The translations under genes and the position numbers were made by a program. From the NCBI GenBank assembly GCA_030682835.1, contig JAUXNG010000091.1, forward strand, positions 1 through 64,000: a stretch of 64,000 bases of DNA, written 5' to 3'. This DNA is from Hydrogenophaga sp. GTDB lineage: Bacteria; Pseudomonadota; Gammaproteobacteria; Burkholderiales; Burkholderiaceae_C. The notes under the pieces were generated by a model. It was not told the origin of the DNA. It saw only the letters and a list, made by a program, of their open reading frames with translations, and did no database searches. How positions within the stretch are numbered: the stretch's first letter is position 1; each line of letters begins with the position of its first letter. This document shows positions 53,680 through 62,221 of this stretch, piece after piece.

Positions 53680-54064
53680 ATCCCGCGCATCCTGAGCACC
53701 CTGCGAGAGATGAATGGAGTGGCCAAGGCCAGCGCTGTCAAGGCAGCTGTTGTGCAGGCCATCTTCGATGGCCGGTGAGGTGGTCAACGATCAAATGCTT
53801 GCCAGCGGCGTACCCAAGTACCAGAACGACATCTAATGGGCTCGGATGTACCTGGTCAATGCGGGCCTTCTCGACATGTCCACGGCAGCGGCGATCTCTT
53901 ACAAGACCGCCAGTGGCAACGTCAATGGAACCAAGAGTTGGGACCAGGCCGCTCTGCCCGCTCCCAGCGGGGATGACCTGCAGCAAACTCTGGACGGCAC
54001 GATCAACTGGCAGGTGCAGCTCAAGGACGTCCTGTGGTCTTTGACCGATCAGGGCTTTGAGCAC
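53680..54064 (+). pseudogene. Mrr-type restriction endonuclease remnant (frameshift, stop, IS insertion)
   Basis: Two frames together read like the start of an Mrr-family restriction enzyme. Frame one (53689-53775) gives ILSTLREMNGVAKASAVKAA. Frame two gives GEVVNDQMLASGVPKYQNDI, a TAA at 53834, then WARMYLVNAGLLDMSTAA, the winged-helix pattern. NWQVQLKDVLWSLTDQGFE, the start of the catalytic domain, follows and is cut by an IS4-family element at 54065. No further part of the gene is seen on the other side of the element. It is not functional. Confidence 0.65.
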
Positions 54065-55511
54065 CACCCCTTTCAAGGTGTTGCCCGCCCAGCCTTGATA
54101 ACCCGAGCGGTCGCCACATGCGAACTAGCGAGGGCGCCGTCCACGAACCCCTTGGGAACCTTTGGGTTGGGTGCACACTTGCTGGTTGTCAACTGTCTGG
54201 GCTTGAGGCGAGTGGCCAGCCGCAACAATCGCTCCATGAGCTGGCTCAGCTGCAGGGCGCCCACTTGCGGCAGATGCTCGGGCGGCAATGCAAAAGCCAT
54301 CGCCTCATAACCACTGTTGATCTCCACCGTCAGGTGAAAGGTGGATACGTCGAATTCTGGATGCATGGCCTCGTGTGCCTGCGCGATCACGCGCTTGAGC
54401 AGGGCCAGCACGTTGTAGGCGAGCACCCCTGCGGCAAAGCCCAGCAGCGCCGCACGCGGATGACCCAGACTCTTGATCTCGCTGTGCAGCACCGACTCTA
54501 GCCGCCGGAACATACCTTCGATACGCCAGCGCTGGCGATACCGGCGCGCAATGGTGGCGGCCTCGATCTCCCGGGGGAGATTGCTCCACAGGATGACGTG
54601 CGTGTCTCCCGCCTCTGTGGACGATGACAGTTCAATCTCGATGCGCCGCCAGGGCTGCTGCTCAGCTGGCTCTTGAGCTGAATGCCTTGCTCACGCACGC
54701 GACCGGTCTGGGTGTCGGTGCATGCACCCCATGGACCGCGCTCGCTCACACGGGGATGGCGCGCATGCTCGCGCACGATGAAGCAGGCCTGGCGCTGGCT
54801 CAGGCCGCACAGCAGCGCTTCGGAGCAGAAGTGCCGGTCTGCGATCCACACCTGCTGCGCCTGGACCGACGCCGTGAGGCTGGCCGCGCCCACGCGCTCG
54901 CTCTGATGCGTATCCTCACATGCCACGATGTCGCATACCAATGCACTGTCGGGGTCGTAGACCACCAGGGTGTGGCCCGGGCGTGCGGCGCCGCGAAAGC
55001 CGCGCAGCATGGCCAGCCGCTTGTCGCTGGCGGGCAAGTGGTTGCCGTCCAGAACGCGCAATTGCCAGCCGGGCAAGCTGGCCTGCCCGGGCAGGCACTC
55101 AGTCAAGGGAGCCAGCCGCTGCGCGCTGCCCTGCACCAGCGCGCGCAGCACGGCGGGCTCGCAGCGATTGACCTTGTCGTACAGCGCCGCCAGTGACACG
55201 GGCAGCCGTTCATCGAGCTTGAGCGCTGCCGCGTGCAGCGAGGGCCGAAGGCCCAGGGACACCAGCGTCCATCAGCTCCACCACCGTGGAGAACAACAGC
55301 TCGCGCGGGTACTGGCGCTGGCGGTGCGTCTCGAACACTTCATCGATCCAGTGCGCTGGCAGGGCCTGCTCCAGGGCCAGGCGCGCCATCACGCTGGCCG
55401 GTGCTTGCTGTTCGAACCGCTCCACCACTACTTGCCAGACCATCTTTGTTCCTGATTCCAGAGAAATCAGAAGACTACGACGGTTGCTTCTCCAACACCT
55501 TGAAGGGGGTG
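54065..55511 (-). mobile_element. IS4-family-like insertion sequence (decayed)
   Basis: About 1,447 bp bounded by 19-bp inverted repeats CACCCCYTTCAAGGTGTTG (54065-54083 and complement at 55493-55511, one mismatch). It holds one frameshifted DDE transposase. No target duplication is clear at the ends. Confidence 0.75.
54073..55443 (-). pseudogene. Transposase of IS4 type, broken by two frameshifts
   Basis: Three consecutive frames on the complement make one protein. The first, 55443 to about 55260, is MVWQVVVERFEQQAP to LLFSTVVELM. The second, about 55262 to 54680, has LRVLDGNHLPASDKRLAML with the first Asp and QVWIADRHFCSEALL with the second. The third, about 54660 to 54073, has WRRIEIELSSS, the Y-(2)-R-(3)-E-like RYRQRWRIEGMF and the tail helices to the end. 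Single-base shifts occur near 55255 and 54665. A DDE recombinase of the IS4 group is the best fit. The protein cannot be made intact unless the shifts are sequencing errors. Confidence 0.8.
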
Positions 55512-55524
55512 CCTTTAAGAGCGA

Positions 55525-56319
55525 TCAATCACCGTCCCTTTCGTGCTGTCGCACATGTGCCCGGGAAAGATTCGGGCTTGGCTCTGCCAGCGGGTCGGCA
55601 ATGCCACGAGAAAGCCTGCTTGATGGGTGCGCATCAAGCCACTGCCACGCCCCAAAGCCCAGCACCCCCAGCAGCAGCAAAGCGGCCAGCCAGCGGCGGT
55701 TGTGCTGCACCGGGCTGGGGCCTTGGCCGGGCACCCGTCCGGTCAGCATGGGTTGGGCCATGTTCTGGCGGCGCATGACACTGAATGTGACCATCATCGC
55801 CAGGTGTGCCAGCACCACCAGCAGGAAGACGTTACTGAAGAATTCGTGAAGCTCTTCGAGCCAGTCCTCGCCCAACGCGGTGCCCCAGTCGTTGAAGGTA
55901 CCGTATCCCGTGAGCGTGACCGGCAGCACCAGTGCCAGCATCAACAGCACCGCCAGCGCCACGGCCATGTTCTGGCCCTGGCGCCAGTTGACGGCACGCA
56001 AATCGCCAGCTGTCCACGCTGCTTTCAGGGATTTCAGCCATGCAGGTGCCACCCCGAGCTTGCGCCACAGCAAGGATAAGCCCATTTGCCGCGGCCCCCA
56101 GAGCCCATAGCCCACACGGAAGGCGAGCAAGCCCGCCAGCGTATAGCCCAGCGTGACGTGCAGCAGCCGCCAGTGCTCGCTTTCCGCGGTGAGGTAGGCG
56201 CCAGCAAAACTGAGGGCAAACAACCAGTGGAACATGCGCGTGGGCGCATCGGTGACACGCCTGCTGGGCGCTCTGGTGGCATCCGGTGGGCTGGACGGTG
56301 GGGCGTATGAGGGGGTCAT
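55525..56319 (-). CDS. Cytochrome b561-type membrane protein
   Basis: The ATG at 56319 has AAGGTG upstream and gives 264 residues. Four hydrophobic helices are seen, with His in TRMFHWLFALSFAGAYLTAE, HVTLGYTLAGLLAFRVGYGLW, LEELHEFFSNVFLLVVLAHL. These are the usual heme-b ligands. The last 40 residues are soluble. It is the third gene after a DUF1924 cytochrome and a diheme cytochrome and would carry electrons between the quinone pool and the periplasmic hemes. The IS element ends 13 nt after its stop. Confidence 0.88.
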   Translation of the reverse strand: MTPSYAPPSSPPDATRAPSRRVTDAPTRMFHWLFALSFAGAYLTAESEHWRLLHVTLGYTLAGLLAFRVGYGLWGPRQMGLSLLWRKLGVAPAWLKSLKAAWTAGDLRAVNWRQGQNMAVALAVLLMLALVLPVTLTGYGTFNDWGTALGEDWLEELHEFFSNVFLLVVLAHLAMMVTFSVMRRQNMAQPMLTGRVPGQGPSPVQHNRRWLAALLLLGVLGFGAWQWLDAHPSSRLSRGIADPLAEPSPNLSRAHVRQHERDGD

Positions 56320-56342
56320 GGCGGGGCACCTTCGGTGGGGCA

Positions 56343-56900
56343 TCAGTCTTGCCAGGCACGGCGTTGGCGGGGCGAGAGGCCAGCGGGCATCTGCAGGCGG
56401 TTGTCGTCGTAGAGGCCTTGCTCGGTACCGGTGTGGCATGCAGCGCAGTTGGCCGCGGTTTTCACGCTCGGCAGCAACCAGACGCCGAGTTCTATGTGGC
56501 GGTGCTTGCGCACGAACCACGCGGAGCGGGTGATGCGGTCTTCAGAGGGTTCTTTGGCCACGCGCTTGTACGTGCCAGCGTGGGCCTGCAGCCACCCGGC
56601 GAGTTGCTGCACGGTGGCCGGGTCCAGCGACGCATCGGTACCGAAATGCTGATCCAGCCCGCCCATGAGGCGCTGCCACGAGCGGGCTGGCAGCATGCCC
56701 GGCGGGTAGGCGGTATGGCAGGCCGCACATTCCTGCACGTAGACAGGCAGCACCACCTGCGGCATGAGGCGGCCACTTTCTGCATGTGCGGTTCCCAGGA
56801 CGAAGCCCACACAAAGGGCCACGCCAAGCCGCCCAGCCAGGACCTTGAACCGTTGGGTTGCCTGCCGGGACCCCGGAGGGCGCGAACGAATGACGCTCAT
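56343..56900 (-). CDS. Diheme cytochrome c (DHC type)
   Basis: The ATG at 56900 gives 185 residues with a signal peptide (LAGRLGVALCVGFVLGTAHA). Two heme-binding CxxCH sites are present: ECAACHTAYPPGM near residue 58 and NCAACHTGTEQGL near 158. RYRCVAG is absent; SWQRLMGGLDQHFG and FVRKHRHIELGVW match DHC-type cytochromes known beside SHP genes. Start overlaps the upstream gene's stop by 4 nt. It is located in the periplasm, probably donating to or accepting from the SHP-like cytochrome. Confidence 0.88.
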   Translation of the reverse strand: MSVIRSRPPGSRQATQRFKVLAGRLGVALCVGFVLGTAHAESGRLMPQVVLPVYVQECAACHTAYPPGMLPARSWQRLMGGLDQHFGTDASLDPATVQQLAGWLQAHAGTYKRVAKEPSEDRITRSAWFVRKHRHIELGVWLLPSVKTAANCAACHTGTEQGLYDDNRLQMPAGLSPRQRRAWQD

Positions 56901-57304
56901 TTCAGCTCCAGGAGGAAGGCCAGCACATCGGCTTTTTCGATGGCGGTGCATTCGCGCGCCAGCACGTCCTTGCAGTTGCGGCGAAACCATTTGTCTGCCT
57001 TGGCTGCATCGGTCAGGCTTCGGGCGTTGAAGGCGGGCGCCAGCGCAGCGATGGCTTTGCTGGTGTTTGCATGCTGGCCCTGTGCGGTGGGCAGAGCACC
57101 GTGGCACGAGGCACACGACCATTCACCACCATGGCGGGACTGGAAAAAAACCTGCCCCCGCGCGGCAACACCTGGGGCACCGGCCTCGGCATTCCAGCGT
57201 TGCAGTTGTGCGGCGGGGGTCGTGTCGCCCGCGTGGGCAGTGGCGGCCAGCCCCAGCAGCACGGCGGCCGTCAGTCCGTGGAGAGAGGGAAAATGGAAGT
57301 TCAT
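56897..57304 (-). CDS. DUF1924-type cytochrome c (SHP-like)
   Basis: The ATG at 57304 gives 135 residues with an export signal (LTAAVLLGLAATAHA). One heme site, SCASCHGALP, is near residue 66. A second Cys pair (Cys-Lys near NCKDVLARECTAIEKADV) follows, as in sphaeroides heme protein, which binds oxygen at an Asn-ligated heme. The length and order (SHP, diheme cytochrome c, cytochrome b) equal the known three-gene cluster. It is the first gene of the operon and is divergent from the PepSY gene. Confidence 0.88.
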   Translation of the reverse strand: MNFHFPSLHGLTAAVLLGLAATAHAGDTTPAAQLQRWNAEAGAPGVAARGQVFFQSRHGGEWSCASCHGALPTAQGQHANTSKAIAALAPAFNARSLTDAAKADKWFRRNCKDVLARECTAIEKADVLAFLLELK

Positions 57305-57450
57305 GGCACAGCTCCAGTCAGGGAGAAAAGAATTGGGAAATGGGCGGGCCGATGCAAGGGCCATGGACGCAGTGTGCAAACCGGTACTTGAACGAGACCT
57401 GAAGCCGTTGTTCAGCCACCGTTCAGAATCGCTTGAGGACAATGTGGACC

Positions 57451-57807
57451 ATGAACACCTTCAGCCGTTTTCCCCTGGCCCTGCTGTGCGCCGCACTGGT
57501 GGTCGTTTCCCTCTCGCTGGTACGGCCCGAGGCCGCCAGCGCGGGCAGCGACGAGCGAGATCACGACCGTGCGCGCAACGCCCTGCAGGCCGGCGAGGTC
57601 CTGCCACTGAAGTCACTGCTGACGCAGCTGGAACGCACACATCCGGGCCAGGTGCTGGAGGTGGAACTGGAGCATGAGCACGGACTGTGGGTATACGAGT
57701 TCAAGCTGCTCCAGCCCGATGGTCGCCTGGTCAGGCTGGAGCTGGATGCCCGCACGGGCACGCTGCTCCAGCAGCGCGTGCGTGAGCGCAAGCGCGACAG
57801 CCAGTGA
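57451..57807 (+). CDS. PepSY-domain exported protein
   Basis: A 118-residue protein with a signal peptide (FPLALLCAALVVVSLSLV). The mature part is one PepSY unit with AGEVLPLKSLLTQLERTHPG and EFKLLQPDGRLVRLELDART. PepSY domains are small, possibly inhibitory or sensing modules and often precede two-component genes. The ATG at 57442, three codons earlier, is nearer to a GAGG site. It ends 6 nt before the regulator. Confidence 0.88.
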   Translation: MNTFSRFPLALLCAALVVVSLSLVRPEAASAGSDERDHDRARNALQAGEVLPLKSLLTQLERTHPGQVLEVELEHEHGLWVYEFKLLQPDGRLVRLELDARTGTLLQQRVRERKRDSQ

Positions 57808-57813
57808 GCGGCC

Positions 57814-58473
57814 ATGCGCATCTTGCTGGTGGAAGACGACGCCGTGCTGCGCGGTCAGCTGCGCACGGCGCTGGAGGAGGCAGGCCACATCGCCGAGGTG
57901 GCCGACAACGGCCGCGATGCCCTGTTCAGGGGGGAAACCGAAAGTTTCGACGCTGTGGTGCTAGACTTGGGGTTGCCGCAGCTGGACGGCATCACCGTGC
58001 TGCAGCGCTGGCGTGCGGCCGGGCGCGCCATGCCTGTGCTCATCCTCACGGCACGCGACAACTGGAGCGAGAAGGTGGCGGGCATAGACGCCGGAGCGGA
58101 CGACTACCTGACCAAGCCGTTCCACCTGGAGGAGTTGTTGGCACGCCTGCGTGCCCTGATGCGCAGGGCCGCCGGCCAGGCATCGGCGGTCTTGCGGTGC
58201 GGCACGGTGCGCCTGGACACCCGAAGTGGGCGTGTCACGGTGGACGGCCAGCCGGTGGCCCTGACCAGCCATGAGCACCGGGTGCTGGAGTACTTGATGC
58301 ACCGGCCCGGCGCCGTGGTCTCGCGCAGCGAACTGACCGAGCATATCTATGCTCAGGACCACGACCGCGACTCCAACACCATTGAAGTTTTTGTGGGCCG
58401 CCTGCGCAAGAAACTGCCTGAAGGCATCATTGAAACCGTACGCGGCCTGGGTTACCGCCTGGTGGTGCCGTGA
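57814..58473 (+). CDS. OmpR/PhoP-family response regulator
   Basis: A 219-residue regulator. The receiver has acidic residues in LLVEDDAVLRGQL, the phospho-Asp in VVLDLGLPQLDG near residue 51 and the Lys in DYLTKPFHLEELL near 101. The winged-helix effector at 125-219 has LTSHEHRVLEYLMHRPGAVV and TIEVFVGRLRKKL. It is coupled to the kinase gene by a 4-nt overlap. It likely controls the divergent cytochrome operon. Confidence 0.93.
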   Translation: MRILLVEDDAVLRGQLRTALEEAGHIAEVADNGRDALFRGETESFDAVVLDLGLPQLDGITVLQRWRAAGRAMPVLILTARDNWSEKVAGIDAGADDYLTKPFHLEELLARLRALMRRAAGQASAVLRCGTVRLDTRSGRVTVDGQPVALTSHEHRVLEYLMHRPGAVVSRSELTEHIYAQDHDRDSNTIEVFVGRLRKKLPEGIIETVRGLGYRLVVP

Positions 58474-59900
58474 CGGCACCCTGGTGGCCCCGAATCGGCA
58501 CGGGCTCCCTGCGTTTGCGGCTGCTGGGCGCCACGCTGGTGACGCTGGCGCTGGCGCTGACCGGCGCGCACTGGTGGCTCAGCAGCCTGTTCAGGGACCA
58601 TGTGTGGCGCCAGTTCGATGTGGCGCTGGTGCAGCAGCTGGACCAGCTGACGGCGCGCCTGTCGTTTGACAGCGAAGGCTTGCCCAGCATCGACCCAGGC
58701 AGCCTGTCGGACCCGCGCTGGGACAGACCCTACTCGGGTCTCTACTGGCAACTCGACCGCGTGGGGGCGCCAACACCGACCGGTGCGCCAGCCCCAGGAC
58801 GCACGGGCGTGCTGCGCTCCCGTTCGTTGTGGGACAGCCAGCTCCATCTGCCGCTGGACGCGCTGGCCCCCGGGAGCCTGCACACCCACGAGGCGGCGGG
58901 CCCAGGCGGTGAGGCGGTGCGCGTGGTGGAGCGGACCGTGGCCGCGGGTACACACGCGCGTGAAATCGACGCCTGGCGCCTGATAGTGGCAGCCGATACG
59001 CAGGAGACGCAGCAGGCGATGGGGCGGTTCAGTGGCTTGCTGGCGGCGTCTTTGGCGGGGCTGGGCGCCTTGCTCGCACTAGCGGCGCTGGCGCAGGTGT
59101 CGGTGGGCCTGGCGCCATTGCGCCGCATGCGCGAGGCCTTGCAGCGCCTGCGCGACGGGCATGCCCGCCGGCTTGAAGGGGATTTTCCGATGGAGTTGCA
59201 GCCGCTTATTCACGACTTCAACAGCGTGCTGGAACGCAATGCCGAGGTGGTGGAACGCGCCCGCACACAGGCGGGCAACTTGGCCCACGCACTCAAGACG
59301 CCACTGGCCGCTCTGCGCAACGCGGCGCGGCAGTCTGCGCCCTCTGAACTGGGCACCCTGGTGAGCGAACAGGTCGAGCAAGCTCAGCGGCACATACAGT
59401 GGCACCTCGCCCGCGCCCGGGCGGCCGCCACGCAGCACCTGCCCGGCCAGCGCACGCCGCTGGCGCCCGCGCTGGCGGGGCTGGTGCGCGTCATGGACAA
59501 GGTGCATGCCGAGCGCGCCATTGCGGTGAACGCCAACGCCGTGGCACCCGAGCTGGCCTTTGCCGGCGAAGCCCAGGACCTGCAGGACATGCTAGGCAAT
59601 CTGCTGGACAACGCCTGCCGCAGCGCCCGCCGGCAGGTAGAGGTGACGGCACAGCGCGATGGCCCGCAACTGTGCATTGCTGTGGACGACGACGGCCCGG
59701 GCATTGACCCCGAATTGCGCCCTGCCGTGCTGCGGCGTGGGGTGCGGCTGGACGAAATGGTGCCCGGCAGCGGGCTGGGGCTTTCCATCGTGGTGGAACT
59801 GGCCAGCCTCTACGGTGGCGAGCTGGCGCTGCAAGACAGCCCCCTTGGTGGTCTGCGGGCCCTGCTCATACTGCCTCATTCACCTGAAACCAGACCCTGA
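58470..59900 (+). CDS. PhoQ-like sensor histidine kinase
   Basis: A 476-residue membrane kinase starting at GTG 58470, overlapping the regulator by 4 nt. Two membrane helices (LRLLGATLVTLALALTGAHW near 12 and LLAASLAGLGALLALAALAQ near 185) enclose a periplasmic sensor part. The HAMP-like linker follows. The H-box is NLAHALKTPLAAL near 269, which matches the PhoQ group. NLLDNACRSA, VDDDGPGI and GSGLGLSIV near 375-440 form the ATP site. Its signal is unknown. Confidence 0.92.
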   Translation: MTAPWWPRIGTGSLRLRLLGATLVTLALALTGAHWWLSSLFRDHVWRQFDVALVQQLDQLTARLSFDSEGLPSIDPGSLSDPRWDRPYSGLYWQLDRVGAPTPTGAPAPGRTGVLRSRSLWDSQLHLPLDALAPGSLHTHEAAGPGGEAVRVVERTVAAGTHAREIDAWRLIVAADTQETQQAMGRFSGLLAASLAGLGALLALAALAQVSVGLAPLRRMREALQRLRDGHARRLEGDFPMELQPLIHDFNSVLERNAEVVERARTQAGNLAHALKTPLAALRNAARQSAPSELGTLVSEQVEQAQRHIQWHLARARAAATQHLPGQRTPLAPALAGLVRVMDKVHAERAIAVNANAVAPELAFAGEAQDLQDMLGNLLDNACRSARRQVEVTAQRDGPQLCIAVDDDGPGIDPELRPAVLRRGVRLDEMVPGSGLGLSIVVELASLYGGELALQDSPLGGLRALLILPHSPETRP

Positions 59901-59994
59901 ACCACCCCGAAGCACCACGCCTTCAGGTCTGCTTAAGCTGTACGGGTTAGCGTTGCACCATCTCCACCCTCGCCCTCTCCCTGCGACCCCATCC

Positions 59995-60678
59995 ATGCGC
60001 CTGATCATTCTGGAAGACGACCCCCAACTCGGCGAGGCCCTGGCCATCGGCTTGCGCCAGCAGGGCCATGTGGTGGACTGGTTCCAGGACGGCGAGCCGG
60101 CCGGCCACGCGCTGGGGTCGGCCGCCTACGACGCGCTCATCCTCGACCTGGGCCTGCCGCGCACCGACGGCGTTACCTGGTTGCGCCAATGGCGTGCCGC
60201 TGGCCTGACCCTGCCGGTGCTGATCCTGACCGCGCGCGATGGCGTGGAGCACCGCATCGGTGGGCTGGATGCCGGTGCCGACGACTACCTCATAAAGCCC
60301 ATCGACATACACGAACTGGCGGCGCGCCTGCGCGCGCTGCTGCGGCGCGCCACCGGGCGTGTGCAGACCGTGTGGACGCACGGTGCGTTGCAGTTCGACC
60401 CGGCCAACCGCACGGTGCGTTGGAATGGGCGGGCAGTGGAACTGACGCCGCGCGAAACCGCCCTGCTGGAGGTGCTGCTCAAGCAACCGCAGAAGGTGCT
60501 CTCCAAGAGCCGCTTGCAGGAGCAGTTGTACGACTGGAGCGGTGAGGAGCCCGACAGCAATGTGCTGGAGGTGCACATCCACCACCTGCGCCGCAAGATC
60601 CATCCGGGTATCGTGCGCACGGTACGCGGCGTGGGCTATGCCCTGGGCGCGCCCCAGGAAACACCGGCTGCGGCATGA
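59995..60678 (+). CDS. OmpR/QseB-like response regulator
   Basis: A 227-residue regulator. The receiver shows ILEDDPQLGEALAIG, the phospho-Asp in LILDLGLPRTDG near 51 and Lys in DYLIKPIDIHELAARL near 101. The C-terminal winged helix contains LTPRETALLEVLLKQPQKVL and NVLEVHIHHLRRKIHPG. The ATG at 59995 has no strong ribosome site. It is separated from the first kinase gene by 94 nt and from its own kinase by 10 nt. Confidence 0.92.
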   Translation: MRLIILEDDPQLGEALAIGLRQQGHVVDWFQDGEPAGHALGSAAYDALILDLGLPRTDGVTWLRQWRAAGLTLPVLILTARDGVEHRIGGLDAGADDYLIKPIDIHELAARLRALLRRATGRVQTVWTHGALQFDPANRTVRWNGRAVELTPRETALLEVLLKQPQKVLSKSRLQEQLYDWSGEEPDSNVLEVHIHHLRRKIHPGIVRTVRGVGYALGAPQETPAAA

Positions 60679-60688
60679 CCAGCTGCGC

Positions 60689-62098
60689 ATGTCCACCGCC
60701 CCCCTGACCCTGCAGCGCCGGCTGCTGCTCTATCTGCTGATCACGGCGCCGCTGGTGTGGTCGGTGGCACTGGGTTTTTCCATGGTCAAGGCGCGCCACG
60801 AAGTCAATGAGCTGTTCGACACCGAGATGATCCGGCTGGCCCGCCAGATCCAGGTGATTTCGCCCAGTCTGTCCCCCGACCGCACCGGCCCCCAGTGGCT
60901 GGCCGAGCCGCCACCCACACAGGGTGAGGCCGACCTGAACGATCTGGCGGTGGCGGTTTGGAACCAGGACGGCGAGATGCTGGTGGTGGACCGCGAAGGG
61001 GTGGCCTTGCCGTGGCACCCCGACGCCACCGGGTTCATGGACGTGTCGGTGGGCGCCGAGGCCTGGCGTGTCTACTACCTGCCGGCCCCCGGACTGAAGG
61101 GCCTGATCGCGGCCGGTCAGCGCATGGACGAACGCGACGAGCTGGTGTGGGGCCTGGTGAGCAGTCAGATGGTGCCCTGGCTGCTGGTGCTGCCCGTGCT
61201 GCTGGCGGCCATGGCGTGGGCTGTGCGCCGGGCCCTGGAACCCATGAAGGCGGTGACGGAGTCGCTTCACGCCCGCAGTGCCGACGATCTGCACCCCCTG
61301 CCGCTGGACCTCGCACCGCAGGAACTGCACCCGCTGCTGGAGGCCATGAACAGCCTGTTCCAGCGCATAGCAACCACGCTGGAACATGAACGGCGCTTCA
61401 CCGCCGACGCGGCGCACGAACTGCGCACGCCCATGGCCGTGCTGTCGGCGCAGTGGACCGTTTTTCAGGGTGCCCGCGACGACGCCGAGCGGCAACGTGC
61501 CGCCGAGAAACTGACGCAGGGCCTGGCGCGCGCCAGCCGCCTCATGGAGCAGCTGCTCAGCCTGTCGCGACTGGAAGCCACGCAGGGGCTGACACAACCG
61601 CAGCCGCTGCGCTGGCACGAATTGGTGGAGCAGGTGCTCTCGGATGTGCTGCCACTGGCTGAGCGGCGCCAGATCGAGTTGGCGTGCGAGTGGAACGAGC
61701 CGGGCGAAACCGGCGAGTCGGATGGTCCTGCCTGGCTGGGCGACAACACGCTCATGGCACTGCTGCTGCGCAACCTGCTGGACAACGCGGTGCGCTACGC
61801 ACCCGCAGGCTCCACGGTGGCGCTCAGGCTCACGGCCCATTCCGTGGCGGTGGACAACGCCACCCAGTCGGCTGTGACCCAACGCATGGCCCCGGCCGAC
61901 CTCGCGCAGTGGGGCAAGCGCTTCCACCGCCCCGACGGTCAGCAGGAAAGCGGCAGCGGGCTGGGCGTGTCCATTGCGCGGCGCATTGCGCTGCTACACG
62001 GTCTCACGCTCCATTACCGCATGGGTGCTAATGGCCATGTGGTGGCCGAACTCGCCCGGTCTGCAGTGCCTGCCGCGCCGCCCGTTGCCGAACCTTAA
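60689..62098 (+). CDS. QseC-like sensor histidine kinase with an altered G1 box
   Basis: A 469-residue membrane kinase (start ATG 60689). Helix 1 is LLLYLLITAPLVWSVALGF and helix 2 is VPWLLVLPVLLAAMAWAV near 170. The H-box FTADAAHELRTPMAVLSAQ is near 240 and the N-box LLRNLLDNAVRYAP near 355. The usual Asp-x-Gly-x-Gly reads VAVDNATQSAVTQRM, so the glycines are missing; the later GSGLGVSIARRIALLHG is kept. It could still bind ATP weakly or be mainly a phosphatase. It is next to a HiPIP gene and close to dgkA and eptA. Confidence 0.9.
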   Translation: MSTAPLTLQRRLLLYLLITAPLVWSVALGFSMVKARHEVNELFDTEMIRLARQIQVISPSLSPDRTGPQWLAEPPPTQGEADLNDLAVAVWNQDGEMLVVDREGVALPWHPDATGFMDVSVGAEAWRVYYLPAPGLKGLIAAGQRMDERDELVWGLVSSQMVPWLLVLPVLLAAMAWAVRRALEPMKAVTESLHARSADDLHPLPLDLAPQELHPLLEAMNSLFQRIATTLEHERRFTADAAHELRTPMAVLSAQWTVFQGARDDAERQRAAEKLTQGLARASRLMEQLLSLSRLEATQGLTQPQPLRWHELVEQVLSDVLPLAERRQIELACEWNEPGETGESDGPAWLGDNTLMALLLRNLLDNAVRYAPAGSTVALRLTAHSVAVDNATQSAVTQRMAPADLAQWGKRFHRPDGQQESGSGLGVSIARRIALLHGLTLHYRMGANGHVVAELARSAVPAAPPVAEP

Positions 62099-62221
62099 GC
62101 GGGCATTAAGGCACGCCGTCTACAACCGACCCCGTCGTCCCGGAAAGCGGCAGTCCCCACGATGGGGCCTGACGCCCTGGCGAGGACCGCCAGGCTTTTC
62201 TGGCACCCCACAGAGCACATC

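Larger units (their letters stand above)
45429..55511. mobile_element. Integrative mobilizable element, partly decayed at its far end
   Basis: The block starts at tRNA-Arg. It holds a tyrosine integrase, relaxase, MobC-like protein, probable oriT, StbA/B/C-like genes, DUF932, SSB and RadC proteins, a broken Mrr gene and an IS4-family relic. No replication initiator, coupling protein or type IV secretion gene is present, so it would need a helper to transfer. The left end is supported by the tRNA. The right end given here is the end of the IS element and is only a guess, because no matching attR was seen. Confidence 0.7.

Noticed and set aside
45405-55511. A matching attR copy of the tRNA-Arg 3' end
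   Set aside because: I looked by eye for the TCCCTCCGGGCAGG-type sequence to the right and saw only a chance CCGGGCAGGC in the transposase; no credible second site.
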